From: Candidatus Kouleothrix ribensis
GTDB lineage: Bacteria > Chloroflexota > Chloroflexia > Chloroflexales > Roseiflexaceae
Assembly (NCBI GenBank): GCA_016722075.1
Contig: JADKGW010000002.1
Location: 620,001 to 684,000 of the forward strand
Direction: 5' to 3'
Length of the DNA stretch: 64,000 bases
Under the pieces are notes generated by a model that searched no databases, had not been told where the DNA came from, and saw only the letters and a list, made by a program, of their open reading frames with translations. This document shows, one piece after another, positions 16,753 to 25,492 of this stretch (positions within the stretch are counted from its first letter, which is position 1; the number at the start of each line of letters is the position of its first letter). The translations under genes were made by a program, and so were the position numbers.

Positions 16753-17021
16753 AAGGTAGTTCGCGGGATGAGTAGGCGCCCTGCCCTCACAGAGATGAAG
16801 CGCACATAGCTGAGAGCCGCTTCAAGCCAGCAGACGCCGAACGTGGCCCGCGATAGACTGCGCCGGGGAATGGGCGGGGTTTTGCGTGCAACGCTCTGCT
16901 AGGTAGCCGGTGCCGGGTGTGCCCGTTATAGCAGCGACGAGGGTGGCGCCAAGCGCCGCCGAATCGGGGTGGTACCGCGGAGGCTTCTGCCTTCGCCCCT
17001 GGCTGGGGCGAGGGCTTTTTT
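16753..17021 (+). promoter_or_regulatory. T-box riboswitch leader, probably valine-specific
   Basis: The diagnostic T-box sequence GGGGTGGTACCGCGG lies at 16966-16980; its TGGT would pair with the ACCA end of uncharged tRNA. It precedes an intrinsic terminator (GCCTTCGCCCC/GGGGCGAGGGC then TTTTTT, 16989-17021). The 3' CCCC of the left terminator arm can instead pair with GGGG of the T-box, the usual antiterminator. Upstream, an AGAGA-type Stem I begins near 16790, a stem III-like GGTGGCGC/GCGCCGCC lies at 16942-16960, and the candidate specifier is GTG at 16843-16845 in the context GAAC-GTG (Val). The downstream ValRS gene fits this specifier. The exact Stem I folding was not computed. Confidence 0.85.
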
Positions 17022-17046
17022 AGTTGGTTCGCAGCGGAGGGCAACT

Positions 17047-18069
17047 ATGGCGACTGTGCTCCTGGCCACGCGCCGCCTGATCGTCGGCGCGACATTCTGC
17101 TACAGCATCGGCATCCTGGGCCTGGCGGCAATCTGGTCGATCGACCCGCTGGCTGCCTGGTGGGTCGAGCTCAGTAACCTGCTCGCGCCGCTGCTGTTCG
17201 TGCCACTGCTGCTGCTGCTGCCGCTGGCGCTGGCGCTGCGCTCGGGGCCAATGCGCGTGGCCGTGGCCGCTGTGCTGCTGGCCTTCGTGGCTCTGTTCGG
17301 CGCGCGCTTCGTGCCGCCGGTGGCCGCCGCTCCACAAGGCACACCACTGCGCGTCATCACCTTCAACCAGCTCTTCGCCAACCAGCAGGTCGATACGCTG
17401 GTCGCGGCCATCCGCGCCCAGCATGCCGATCTGGTCGCGATCCAGGAGCTGTCGATCCCGGTCGCGGCGGCGTTAGCGCGCGATCTTGCCGCCGAGTACC
17501 CCTACCAGTACTTGCGCCCGTTCGATAACCAGCAGGGCCTGGGACTGATCAGCCGCTACCCGTTCGCCAGCGCCGGCGAGACCCAGAATAACCTGCGCGG
17601 CCAGCAGGTGACGCTCGCGATCAACGGGCAGACGCTCACGCTTATGAATATGCACCTGGGCGCGCCAATCATCAATGTGCGCCATATCGCAGGCATACCG
17701 ATCGCCACCGGCTACGACACCAGCTCGCCTACCCGCCAGGTCGGTCGCCTGGCTGAGCTGATCGACCAGACTAGCGGCCCGCTGGTGGTGCTGGGCGATT
17801 TCAACACCGGCGACCGCGAGCCACGCTACGCCGAGCTGGCCCGGCGCATGCAAGATGCCTTTCGCGCGACGAACTGGGGCTTCGGGTTCACCTTCCCCGA
17901 CCATAAGCGCTTTGGCCCGCTGGTGGTGCCCTGGCCGCTACTACGGATCGACTATGTCTGGAGCAAAGGCGCCGTTCAAGCCCAGGCGGCCCGCGTCGAG
18001 TGCAACAACACCGGCGCCGACCACTGCTTGATGGTCGCGGATCTGCGGCTTGCGGCCGCGCAGCCCTGA
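17047..18069 (+). CDS. Endonuclease/exonuclease/phosphatase (EEP) family membrane protein
   Basis: A 340-aa protein with three hydrophobic segments (about residues 8-90) and an EEP (DNase I-like) domain on the far side. The motifs are VITFNQLFANQQ, DLVAIQEL (metal-binding Glu), LGLISRYP, TLMNMHL, VVLGDFNTGD (catalytic Asp and Asn), LLRIDYVW and NTGADHCLMVADL (catalytic Asp-His). The family cleaves phosphodiester bonds in nucleic acids, lipids or inositol phosphates; substrate unknown. ATG 17047 follows GGAGG with a 6-nt gap and comes 26 bases after the T-box terminator, so expression should rise when the cognate tRNA is uncharged. ValRS2 lies 224 bp downstream on the same strand with no clear promoter between. 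It is an unusual gene to find under a T-box. Confidence 0.8.
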   Translation: MATVLLATRRLIVGATFCYSIGILGLAAIWSIDPLAAWWVELSNLLAPLLFVPLLLLLPLALALRSGPMRVAVAAVLLAFVALFGARFVPPVAAAPQGTPLRVITFNQLFANQQVDTLVAAIRAQHADLVAIQELSIPVAAALARDLAAEYPYQYLRPFDNQQGLGLISRYPFASAGETQNNLRGQQVTLAINGQTLTLMNMHLGAPIINVRHIAGIPIATGYDTSSPTRQVGRLAELIDQTSGPLVVLGDFNTGDREPRYAELARRMQDAFRATNWGFGFTFPDHKRFGPLVVPWPLLRIDYVWSKGAVQAQAARVECNNTGADHCLMVADLRLAAAQP

Positions 18070-18293
18070 TCGGCCCCGGCCGAGCCTGTTGTTCTGCCAG
18101 CTTCTGAGAGGGGGTGATCGCTTTGCTGGGCGATGATGTAGGTGTAGTACGCACGTTTCTAATCTACCGATCGGCGGCGCTGATCGCCAGCTGTGGGCGC
18201 AAGGGTTGAGTTTCGAGGTGCAGCTCCTAAACTCAATGCCCCGCGCTCAGAATGCAGGCTGAGCGTTGCCCATAGCATCATAAGGAGCACACC

Positions 18294-20813
18294 ATGGCCA
18301 TGACCCCACGCTACGCCGCTGCCGAGGCCGAGCGCCGCTGGCAGACCACCTGGGCCGAGCAGCGCATCTACCAGTTCGATGCGCACGACCCGCGCCCGCT
18401 CTTCGCGATCGACACGCCGCCACCTACCGTCTCGGGCGAGCTACATATCGGCCACGTCTACTCCTATGTTCAGGCCGAGGCGATGGCGCGCTTCTGGCGC
18501 ATGCAGGGTTACAATGTCTACTACCCGTTCGGCTTCGACGATAACGGCCTGCCGACTGAGCGTTATGTCGAGCAGAAGCATGGCATCCGCGCCCGCGACC
18601 TGCGCCGCGACCAGTTCATTGGCATCTGCCTGGAGACCTCGCGCGCGGTCGAAGATCGCTTCGAGGGCTTCTGGAAGCGGCTGGGCTTCAGCGTCGACTG
18701 GCGGCTGCGCTACTCGACCATCGATCCGCAGGCGCGTGCGATCTCGCAGTGGTCGTTCATCGACCTCTATCGCAAGGGGTTGGTCTACCGTGCCCAGGCG
18801 CCCAACCCCTGGTGCGTCGAGTGCCAGACGGCCATCGCCCAGGCCGAGATCGACGACGCCGAGCGTGACACGATCTTCTACACACTGGCCTTCGGGCTGG
18901 CCGCAGGCGGCCCCGAGCAGCCCCGCGCCGATCAGCCTGGCGCCCAGCTCCTGATCGCCACCACCCGCCCCGAGCTGCTGCCGGCCTGCGTGGCGGTGTT
19001 CGTGCATCCGAGCGATCCGCGCTACACCGGGTTGATCGGGCAGGCCGCGATCGTCCCACTGATCGGGCGGCCCGTGCCCATCCTGGCCGACCAGGCCGTC
19101 GACCCACAAAAGGGCACCGGCGCGGTGATGTGCTGTACCTTCGGCGACACAACCGACGTGGATTGGTGGAAAACCCACCAGCTGCCGCTTATTGCACTGG
19201 TGAATCGCCAGGGCCGGCTGAGCGCCGACGGCGGCCCATATGCGGGGCTGACGCTGGCCCAGGCGCGCAAGCAGATCGTCGCCGACCTGCGCGAGCACGC
19301 GCTGCTGCTTGCCGAGCAGCCCAGCCGCCAATCGGTGCGCATCCACGACCGCTGCAAGACGCCGCTCGAGATCCTCGAGACCAGCCAGTGGTTCATTCGC
19401 GTGCTCGACGCCAAAGACGCGCTGATCGCAGCCGGCCGCCAGATCGCCTGGCACCCGGCCTATATGCAAACCCGCTACGAGCACTGGGTCGCCAACCTTG
19501 GCTGGGATTGGTGCATCTCGCGCCAGCGCTTCTACGGCGTGCCATTCCCGGCCTGGCACTGCCCCGGCTGTGGCGCAACCATCCTGGCCGACGAAACGCA
19601 GCTGCCGGTCGACCCGGCCGCCGCCACGCCGCCGCGCGCCTGCGCCTGCGGTAGCACCAGCCTGCTGCCCGACACCGACGTGATGGACACATGGGCCACC
19701 TCGTCGGTCAGCCCGCAGATCGCCGCACTGCGCTGGGACGAGATCGCCGGCACTGCGGCGCGCGACCCGATCGGCGCACGTGCGCGCACCACTGCCCTGC
19801 GGCCCATGCAGCTGCGCCCACAGGCCCACGACATCATCCGCACCTGGGCGTTCTATACGATCGTCAAGTCGCACTATCACTTCGGCGCCCCCCCGTGGGA
19901 GGCACTGATGATCTCGGGCCACGGGCTTGACCCATCCGGCCATAGCATCCACAAATCGCTCGGCAACTCGCCGATCACGCCCGACGCGCTGATCGCACGC
20001 CACGGCGCCGACGCAGTGCGCTACTGGGCGTGTAGCGGTAGCGTCGGCGCCGACCAGGCGATCGACGAGGCGACTATGAAGCAGGGCACGCGGCTGATTA
20101 CGAAGCTGTGGAATGCGGCGCGGCTGATCGAATTGCAGCTGGCAGGCGACAGACCGCAGCGTGAGCATGCCGATCTACCGGCTACGATCTCCGATCTGCA
20201 ATGGCCCGATCGCGCGCTGCTGTCGTGGCTCCAGCGCCTGATCACGCACGCGACCGAGCGCTTCCGCAGCTACGAGTATGCCGCCGCGCTCGAGGCCAGC
20301 GAGCGCTTCTTCTGGGGCACGTTCTGCGACAACTATCTCGAATGGGTTAAGGGGCGGCTATACGACGGCAGCAGCAGCGAGCGACAGGCCGCACAGCGCA
20401 CGCTCGCGCACACCCTGCGCGACATTCTGAAGCTGCTCGCGCCAATCATGCCGCATATCAGCGAGGAGATCTACCAGCATCTGTACGGGCAGGCCTCCGG
20501 CGGCGCGTCGATCCACATCAGCGCATGGCCGCAGCCCGACACAGCGCTGATCGACGAGGCCGCCGAGCGCGCCGGCGCCGCGCTGCTGGCGATCACCAGC
20601 GCGGTGCGCCGCTTCAAGAGCAGCCACCAGCTCGGGCTGGGCGCGCCGCTGGCGCGGCTGGCAGTGGCAGCCGGCGATGCCGAGCTACGCGCAATGCTTG
20701 AGCAGTGCGCCGCCGATATTCGCAGCGTCACACGCGCGCAGGTGCTCGCGTTTGGCGCCGAGCCTGCCGGCGAAGCAGCCGCACCAGGGCTATGGGTCGC
20801 GATCGAGCAGTAG
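18294..20813 (+). CDS. valS2: Valyl-tRNA synthetase, archaeal-like type 2
   Basis: A class I synthetase of 839 aa. The N-terminus TPPPTVSGELHIGHVYSY holds the HIGH motif and, with FGFDDNGLPTERYVE, matches the archaeal-type ValRS rather than the standard bacterial one. The CP1 editing domain shows LIATTRPELLPACVAVFVHP, GTGAVMCCTFGDTTDVDW. GWDWCISRQRFYGVPFPAWHC belongs to the catalytic core and is followed by a zinc-like CPGCG...CACG pair. The KMSKS loop is altered to SIHKS (about residues 551-555). The anticodon-binding helical domain is complete. AAGGAG lies 7 nt before the ATG. It is downstream of the T-box/EEP unit; a second, bacterial-type valS is at 26061-28952. Confidence 0.88.
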   Translation: MAMTPRYAAAEAERRWQTTWAEQRIYQFDAHDPRPLFAIDTPPPTVSGELHIGHVYSYVQAEAMARFWRMQGYNVYYPFGFDDNGLPTERYVEQKHGIRARDLRRDQFIGICLETSRAVEDRFEGFWKRLGFSVDWRLRYSTIDPQARAISQWSFIDLYRKGLVYRAQAPNPWCVECQTAIAQAEIDDAERDTIFYTLAFGLAAGGPEQPRADQPGAQLLIATTRPELLPACVAVFVHPSDPRYTGLIGQAAIVPLIGRPVPILADQAVDPQKGTGAVMCCTFGDTTDVDWWKTHQLPLIALVNRQGRLSADGGPYAGLTLAQARKQIVADLREHALLLAEQPSRQSVRIHDRCKTPLEILETSQWFIRVLDAKDALIAAGRQIAWHPAYMQTRYEHWVANLGWDWCISRQRFYGVPFPAWHCPGCGATILADETQLPVDPAAATPPRACACGSTSLLPDTDVMDTWATSSVSPQIAALRWDEIAGTAARDPIGARARTTALRPMQLRPQAHDIIRTWAFYTIVKSHYHFGAPPWEALMISGHGLDPSGHSIHKSLGNSPITPDALIARHGADAVRYWACSGSVGADQAIDEATMKQGTRLITKLWNAARLIELQLAGDRPQREHADLPATISDLQWPDRALLSWLQRLITHATERFRSYEYAAALEASERFFWGTFCDNYLEWVKGRLYDGSSSERQAAQRTLAHTLRDILKLLAPIMPHISEEIYQHLYGQASGGASIHISAWPQPDTALIDEAAERAGAALLAITSAVRRFKSSHQLGLGAPLARLAVAAGDAELRAMLEQCAADIRSVTRAQVLAFGAEPAGEAAAPGLWVAIEQ

Positions 20814-20844
20814 AACCGCGAACCTACGCAAGGTTCCTAAGTAC

Positions 20845-20881
20845 AGGTCGCAGCCGGCGCTCTCGCTGCAGGCTGCGACCT
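20845..20881. terminator. Hairpin between convergent valS2 and murJ
   Basis: AGGTCGCAGCC/GGCTGCGACCT, 11 perfect base pairs with a 15-nt loop, lies 31 bases after the valS2 stop. No T-run follows. It may close the T-box transcript. Confidence 0.4.
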
Positions 20882-21026
20882 GCGACCAGCAATGAATGTG
20901 CGCCACGCCGTACTAGCCCGTGGTTCAGGGCGTACACGGCGACCAGGGCGCACCAGCATGGGCCTGCGGCAGCTGGGTACACAGATCGCGCTGCCGCAGG
21001 CAAACCCGCCGGCAGCCTGCGCCCTG

Positions 21027-22604
21027 TTAATGCCTGGCACGCTGCAGCCGCCGCGCCACCGCCGCAATGAAGAAATCGAGCGCCTCGACCCGCAGCAACG
21101 CGCACAGCCCGACGTAGGCCACCAGGCCAAGCGCGCCGGCCAACACCAGCTGCGCGGCCTGGCCCACCCGCGCCTCAAGCGCACCGGCGGCCCACCACAC
21201 CACGGCCGCCATCACCATACTGGCCAGCAGCGCTTTCAGCAGCGCCTCGATCAGGCGGGCGCCGCGCACGCGCACCAGCCCACGCGCCAGCACCATCAAA
21301 ATCAGCAGGTGGCCGATCCACTGCGCTGAGTTGCCCACGATCAGCGCGCCAACACCCATGCCGCGCGCCAGTAGCGTCAGCGCGCTCGCGGCATAGATCA
21401 GCACCGCCGCGCCCTGCACCAGGTTTGGCGCCAGCGTGCGCTTGTGTGCGTAGAACGCGAACAGCAGCATCTGGTCGAGCGCGGCGGCTGGTAGGCCTGG
21501 CAGATACAGCAGCAGCGCCTGCGCCACCGCCGCCGTATCGCGTGCGCCGAAGTTGCCGTGCTCGAACAGCGTGGCCACCGCCGGCCGGGCCAATGCCGCC
21601 AGCCCGGCCGTGGCCGGCACGATCAGCAGCAGCACCACCTTGATGCCCATGGCCAGCGTGCGCTGAAACGCATCGTCGTGGCCGGCGCTGGCCTGCCGCG
21701 CTAGCGTCGGCAGCACCGCAAACGACACCGCCGCAGCTACCAGGCCGAGCGGAAACTGGATCAGCGTGGTGGCATAGCGCATGGTCGAGAGCGCGCTGGC
21801 CGGCAGGCGCGACGCCAGGTTGCGGTCGAGCACGATCCCGGCGATCGAGAAGCCGATACCCATCGCCACCGGCGCATACAGCTTTAGAATGCGCTGCACA
21901 CCGGGGTGGCGCAGGTCGATCACCGGGCGGTAGGCCATGCCGCGCAGGCCCGGCAGCTGGAGCGCCACCTGCAGCAGCGCGCCGATCAGCACACCCACCA
22001 CCAGGCTGAACGGGCCGAGCACTGGCGTCAGCAGCAGCGCACCGGCGATGATCCCGGCGTTGTATGCGCTGGTGGTGAAGGCCGGCAGCAGAAAGCGCTG
22101 GCGCGCATACAAGATCGCGGTGATCAGGCCCGACAGGCCCATGAACACCACCGCCGGCAACAGCCAGCGCACCATGGTTGTGGCCTGCTCGCGGATGTTG
22201 GCTTGGAAGCCACCCGCCAGCACGGTGACTGCCAGGGGCGCCTGCCAGATCAGCAGCGCCGTGACAGCAGCCACCACCAGCAGCGCCAGGTTGATCACGA
22301 TCGAGGCGACATGCCAGAATTCGCGCTCGTCGCCCTCGGCATACTCGCTGAACACCGGCACCAGCGCGGCGCTGATCGCGCCGTTGATCAGCAGGTCGTA
22401 CAGCGTGGTCGGGATGGTCGATGCTGCGGTAAACACATCGACATCGGAGCCGCGGCTGAAGGTACCGGCGATCACCGCCTCGCGCGCCAGCCCCAGAAAG
22501 CGGCTGGCGATGTTGCCAAGCGCGATCAGTGCGGCGGCAATAGCAATCCGGCGCGCGAGGCTCGCGGCCGGATGCGTGGGTGATTGCGGTGCGGGTTGGC
22601 TCAT
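21027..22604 (-). CDS. murJ: Lipid II flippase MurJ (MviN family)
   Basis: A 525-aa membrane protein with about 14 hydrophobic helices. The N-terminal IAAALIALGNIASRFLGLAREAVIAGTFS is the MurJ/MviN signature; LPTLYDLLINGAISAALVPVFSEY-like residues follow (seen as IPTTLYDLLINGAISAALVP). ARQASAGHDDAFQRTLAMGIK is the conserved cytoplasmic loop. MurJ flips lipid II for cell-wall synthesis. ATG 22604 is selected; an upstream in-frame start would add 37 poor residues. It lies 76 bp after the LCP gene, likely the same operon. Confidence 0.92.
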   Translation of the reverse strand: MSQPAPQSPTHPAASLARRIAIAAALIALGNIASRFLGLAREAVIAGTFSRGSDVDVFTAASTIPTTLYDLLINGAISAALVPVFSEYAEGDEREFWHVASIVINLALLVVAAVTALLIWQAPLAVTVLAGGFQANIREQATTMVRWLLPAVVFMGLSGLITAILYARQRFLLPAFTTSAYNAGIIAGALLLTPVLGPFSLVVGVLIGALLQVALQLPGLRGMAYRPVIDLRHPGVQRILKLYAPVAMGIGFSIAGIVLDRNLASRLPASALSTMRYATTLIQFPLGLVAAAVSFAVLPTLARQASAGHDDAFQRTLAMGIKVVLLLIVPATAGLAALARPAVATLFEHGNFGARDTAAVAQALLLYLPGLPAAALDQMLLFAFYAHKRTLAPNLVQGAAVLIYAASALTLLARGMGVGALIVGNSAQWIGHLLILMVLARGLVRVRGARLIEALLKALLASMVMAAVVWWAAGALEARVGQAAQLVLAGALGLVAYVGLCALLRVEALDFFIAAVARRLQRARH

Positions 22605-22680
22605 ACTAGCTTCGGTTGACCACGTATGTGTACTAGGGCGACTGCGCTGCCCCCGCACCCCCCAATGCACTGAGGTGCCT

Positions 22681-23742
22681 CTAGCGGGTTGGCTCCTCGC
22701 CACCCGCCGACGCAATGCTCGGGTCGACCATCTGGCTCACCAGCCGGCGCAGCGCCTTCTGATCTTTCAGCAGCAGCACGTAGGCCGGCCGCGTATTCGA
22801 CACTACCATCTTCGAGTCGATCGCGAAGCGCTGGATATCTTCCGGGTGCAAGCGCGCGCCCACCGTCGCCAGGCCAAGCATGTCGCCGCGCGAGATGTCG
22901 GTGCGGACGTAGTTGCTCAGCGCGTCGGTGTAGTCGTCGAGGCTGGTCAGCTGGCTCAGCAGCCCTTGCTCACGAATGCGCTCGAAGATCGCCATCAGCA
23001 CCTGCTGCTGGCGCTGGTTGCGGCCGAAGTCGCTGTCGGCATGGCGCGTACGGGCGTAGATCAGCGCGCGCTCGCCGTCCATAAACTGGCGGCCGGTATC
23101 GAAGTGAACCTGAATCGTACGGTAATCGTCGGTCGGGTAGGCCGCGTCGTCGATCACCTTCGGCACATCGATAAATATACCGCCGATCGTGTCGATGATC
23201 GTCTTGAAGCCCTCGAAGTTGATCATCACGAAGTGGTCGATCGGCACACCCACCAGATCAGCGACGGTTTTCTTCAGCAGCGCCGGGCCGTAGCCATGGC
23301 CTAGCTTGGTCTCGCCGGTCAGGTAGGCCGTGTTGATGCGATTCTTACCGTAGCCAGGGATATTGACCCACAGGTCGCGCGGGAACGAGAGCATGCTCAC
23401 GCGGTTTGCCTGCGGGTCGATATGCACCCACACGATACTATCGGTGCGGCTGACATCCTCGCCGGGGCGCGCATCGGTGCCTACCAGCAAGATATTCTTC
23501 ACGCCGTCGGGTTCGGGGATGACGGTGGGCATGGGCGCCGGGGCGGGGGCGGCTTGGCCAACCACCACTGGCTGGGCCACCCCAGGCGTAGCAGTCGGCA
23601 GCACGACCGTCGGAACAATCATCTTGCCAACGTTCGACATGGCCCGATTCCACTTGATCCCCAGCCAGAGCGTTGGCACGCCAGCCAGCAGCAGAACTAT
23701 GGTTACAATGCTTAGTGCGAGTCGTCGTCGCGAAACACTCAT
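22681..23742 (-). CDS. LytR-CpsA-Psr (LCP) family glycopolymer transferase
   Basis: LCP enzymes attach lipid-linked glycopolymers to peptidoglycan or proteins outside the membrane. The 353-aa protein has one N-terminal transmembrane helix (about 8-28), a Pro/Ala/Val-rich linker and the LCP domain: NILLVGTDARPGEDVSRTDSI, VSMLSFPRDLWVNIPG, KNRINTAYLTG, and a late GERALIYARTRHADSDFGR with the phosphate-binding Arg residues. ATG 23742 follows GGAGAGACGGG. Upstream of murJ, it belongs to cell-envelope assembly and may anchor the exopolysaccharide made by the 36-54 kb locus (inference). Confidence 0.92.
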   Translation of the reverse strand: MSVSRRRLALSIVTIVLLLAGVPTLWLGIKWNRAMSNVGKMIVPTVVLPTATPGVAQPVVVGQAAPAPAPMPTVIPEPDGVKNILLVGTDARPGEDVSRTDSIVWVHIDPQANRVSMLSFPRDLWVNIPGYGKNRINTAYLTGETKLGHGYGPALLKKTVADLVGVPIDHFVMINFEGFKTIIDTIGGIFIDVPKVIDDAAYPTDDYRTIQVHFDTGRQFMDGERALIYARTRHADSDFGRNQRQQQVLMAIFERIREQGLLSQLTSLDDYTDALSNYVRTDISRGDMLGLATVGARLHPEDIQRFAIDSKMVVSNTRPAYVLLLKDQKALRRLVSQMVDPSIASAGGEEPTR

Positions 23743-23967
23743 CCCGTCTCTCCGTAGCACAACACATAGCAGCACCAGGCCTGCGACACACTTCGCACCG
23801 CCGGTCGAGCGCCGTCGCGGCCGATCGGTACGGCTCTGGCAGATGCACGCGTTGCGAACTTAGCTGGTCGTGAGCCTGCCACCGAAACAACCCATGCGCT
23901 CGGGAAGCATATGAAGATGCTACCTAGTAATGCAGCATACTATACCATAGATTCTGTACCGCTATCG

Positions 23968-23987
23968 CATAGTAAGCTGATACTATG
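23968..23987. promoter_or_regulatory. CATAGTA-n6-TACTATG palindrome upstream of the LCP gene
   Basis: Perfect 7-bp arms 6 bp apart form a typical operator for a dimeric regulator. It lies 226 bp before the LCP start. The regulator is unknown. Confidence 0.4.
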
Positions 23988-24010
23988 CTGATAGGGCCAG
24001 GGCGCCGCCC

Positions 24011-24045
24011 GGCCCGCGCGCTTGTTCTGCTCGCGCGGCCGGGCC
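24011..24045 (-). terminator. GC-rich hairpin after the ICMT-like gene
   Basis: GGCCCGCGCG and CGCGCGGCCGGGCC pair with one bulge, 70 bp past the stop of the valS operon's last gene. No T-run follows, so terminator function is only possible. Confidence 0.35.
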
Positions 24046-24115
24046 TCGCTACCGCCATGCCGAAACCCCTGGCCTGGCACCATGCCTTACCGTACAGGAT
24101 CGGGAGTTGTGCTGT

Positions 24116-24880
24116 TTAGGCCGCCTCGATCTCGCGCGGATCAACCGGGGCAAGCCGCGGGATGAAGCGCGGCACCAGCCGGCAGTAGCGCGCATAGGCC
24201 GGCCCAAAGCGCACACGCAGCTCGCGCTCTTCTAGCCGCAGCTGCATAACGAGCTGGGCAATATAGGCTACCAGCAAGAGTACAATGCCCCAGTTCTGCG
24301 TCAGCAGCGCAGTGGCGGCAATTAAGGTCATGTCGGTGTCGTAGAGCGGGTTGCGCACGTAGCGGTATGGGCCTTGCACCACCAGCTTCTGCGGAATATT
24401 CTGCGCTTCAGCGCCACGGCCGGGCGGGAATAGCGCCGCCGCAAACAGCACGCGCGCCCAGCCCATCTGCCCAACCGCCCATACGCCGATCAGCACCGAG
24501 GCGCCTAGCAGCAGCGCGCCGAGCACCTGCAGCGCCAGTGGCCCGCGCCACGACCATTCCAGCCAGCGCGGGCCGGCCAGGCCCAGCGCGATCAATACCA
24601 GCGTGGTGCCGATCCACATAAACCCAACCTCGACGATGTACCAGGCCCACACGCCACGCGGCTGCAGCCAGGCCCGCCAGCGCTCGAGCATCGGGTAGGT
24701 CAGCAGATCGATCACGACCATGCCGCCGTAGAAGCCGGCTATGTACAGCGGCAGCAGCACCCAGCGGCCTAATAGCCAGTCGCCGCCAATGCAGATCACG
24801 AACGAGAGCAGCCAGAGCCAGGCCGGCCCATGGTGCCAGGCCGGGCGCGCCGAGGGCCGAGTCGCAGGCTGAATCGACAT
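24116..24880 (-). CDS. Isoprenylcysteine/phospholipid methyltransferase-like membrane protein
   Basis: A 254-aa protein with about six transmembrane helices. The C-terminal GPYRYVRNPLYDTDM and LEERELRVRFGPAYARYCRLVPRFIP match the ICMT/PEMT/NnrU-like membrane methyltransferase superfamily, which uses S-adenosylmethionine to methylate lipids or lipidated substrates at the membrane. The precise substrate is unknown. It is the last of four same-strand genes (valS, acyltransferase, MOSC, this one), separated from the MOSC gene by 27 bp. The neighbouring acyltransferase suggests a lipid substrate (inference). ATG 24880 follows GGAG. Confidence 0.75.
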   Translation of the reverse strand: MSIQPATRPSARPAWHHGPAWLWLLSFVICIGGDWLLGRWVLLPLYIAGFYGGMVVIDLLTYPMLERWRAWLQPRGVWAWYIVEVGFMWIGTTLVLIALGLAGPRWLEWSWRGPLALQVLGALLLGASVLIGVWAVGQMGWARVLFAAALFPPGRGAEAQNIPQKLVVQGPYRYVRNPLYDTDMTLIAATALLTQNWGIVLLLVAYIAQLVMQLRLEERELRVRFGPAYARYCRLVPRFIPRLAPVDPREIEAA

Positions 24881-24907
24881 ATGCTCCTCTTTCTTACACG
24901 CGCAAAG

Positions 24908-25492
24908 CTACGCCTGAACGAACACGCGGTCGCCGGGGTGCACCTCCGCGTCGGGGCCATCGGCCAGGCGCGCGTAGAAACCACGCACGCCATCATTCAG
25001 GAACTGGAGCGCCGTGCGTAGCTCGCCGGGCGTGAGCGGCATATCGCTGAAGCAGGCGAACTGGCTGAACTCGGCGCAGGGCGCGGCGACGATCAGATCG
25101 ACCAGGCGGGCCACGCGGCCATCGGGGCCGCAGATCACCAGCGCCGTGCCCAGGTCGGCCAGCGTGAACGTGCGGTCGCTGGCGATCAGTATATTTTCGC
25201 CGGCTACCCCATCGGCCAGGTGCGGGCCGAAACGGTCGCGCATGGCGGTGTAGTGGCTGGTGAAGCCGAACGAGAGGCTATTCGGCCCCTGATTACGCGT
25301 GTCGGCATGCCGGCGGTTATGCACATCGAGCAGTTCGTGCGTGCCGTCGCTGCCGGCCGCGCCGCTGGGCGTGAGCCGCAAGCCCGGCACTGCCAGCAGC
25401 GGCGCCGGGTCGTAGTAGCGCAAGGGCTTCTGCCCGATCTTGAGCGACGAGCGTTGGATCTGCAGGTGTTTGACCAGGCCGATCTCGATCAT
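24908..25492 (-). CDS. MOSC domain-containing protein
   Basis: MOSC domains bind molybdenum cofactor sulfur or related sulfur carriers, and stand-alone forms handle diverse substrates. In this 194-aa protein the MOSC pattern is GVAGENILIASD, a conserved VAAPCAEFSQFACF (key Cys), and GVRGFYARLADGPDAEVHPGDRVFVQ at the end. ATG 25492 overlaps the stop of the upstream acyltransferase by one base (TGATG), so translation is coupled. It is not next to molybdopterin genes here, although a tungsten-pterin enzyme (AOR) lies at the far right of the window. Confidence 0.75.
   Translation of the reverse strand: MIEIGLVKHLQIQRSSLKIGQKPLRYYDPAPLLAVPGLRLTPSGAAGSDGTHELLDVHNRRHADTRNQGPNSLSFGFTSHYTAMRDRFGPHLADGVAGENILIASDRTFTLADLGTALVICGPDGRVARLVDLIVAAPCAEFSQFACFSDMPLTPGELRTALQFLNDGVRGFYARLADGPDAEVHPGDRVFVQA

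Larger units (their letters stand above)
23743..24115. other. Intergenic region upstream of the LCP gene
   Basis: No gene was seen. The AT-rich patch 23920-23990 should hold the LCP promoter but no clean -35/-10 pair could be fixed. A palindrome (23968-23987) and a GC-rich hairpin (24011-24045) are listed separately. Confidence 0.45.

Noticed and set aside
18441..20168. 575-codon minus-strand frame opposite the second ValRS
   Set aside because: It is a shadow of the synthetase gene, with no start context and no recognisable domain.
21906..23304. Plus-strand frames opposite murJ and the LCP gene
   Set aside because: They are antisense shadows; the minus-strand proteins have complete, recognisable families.
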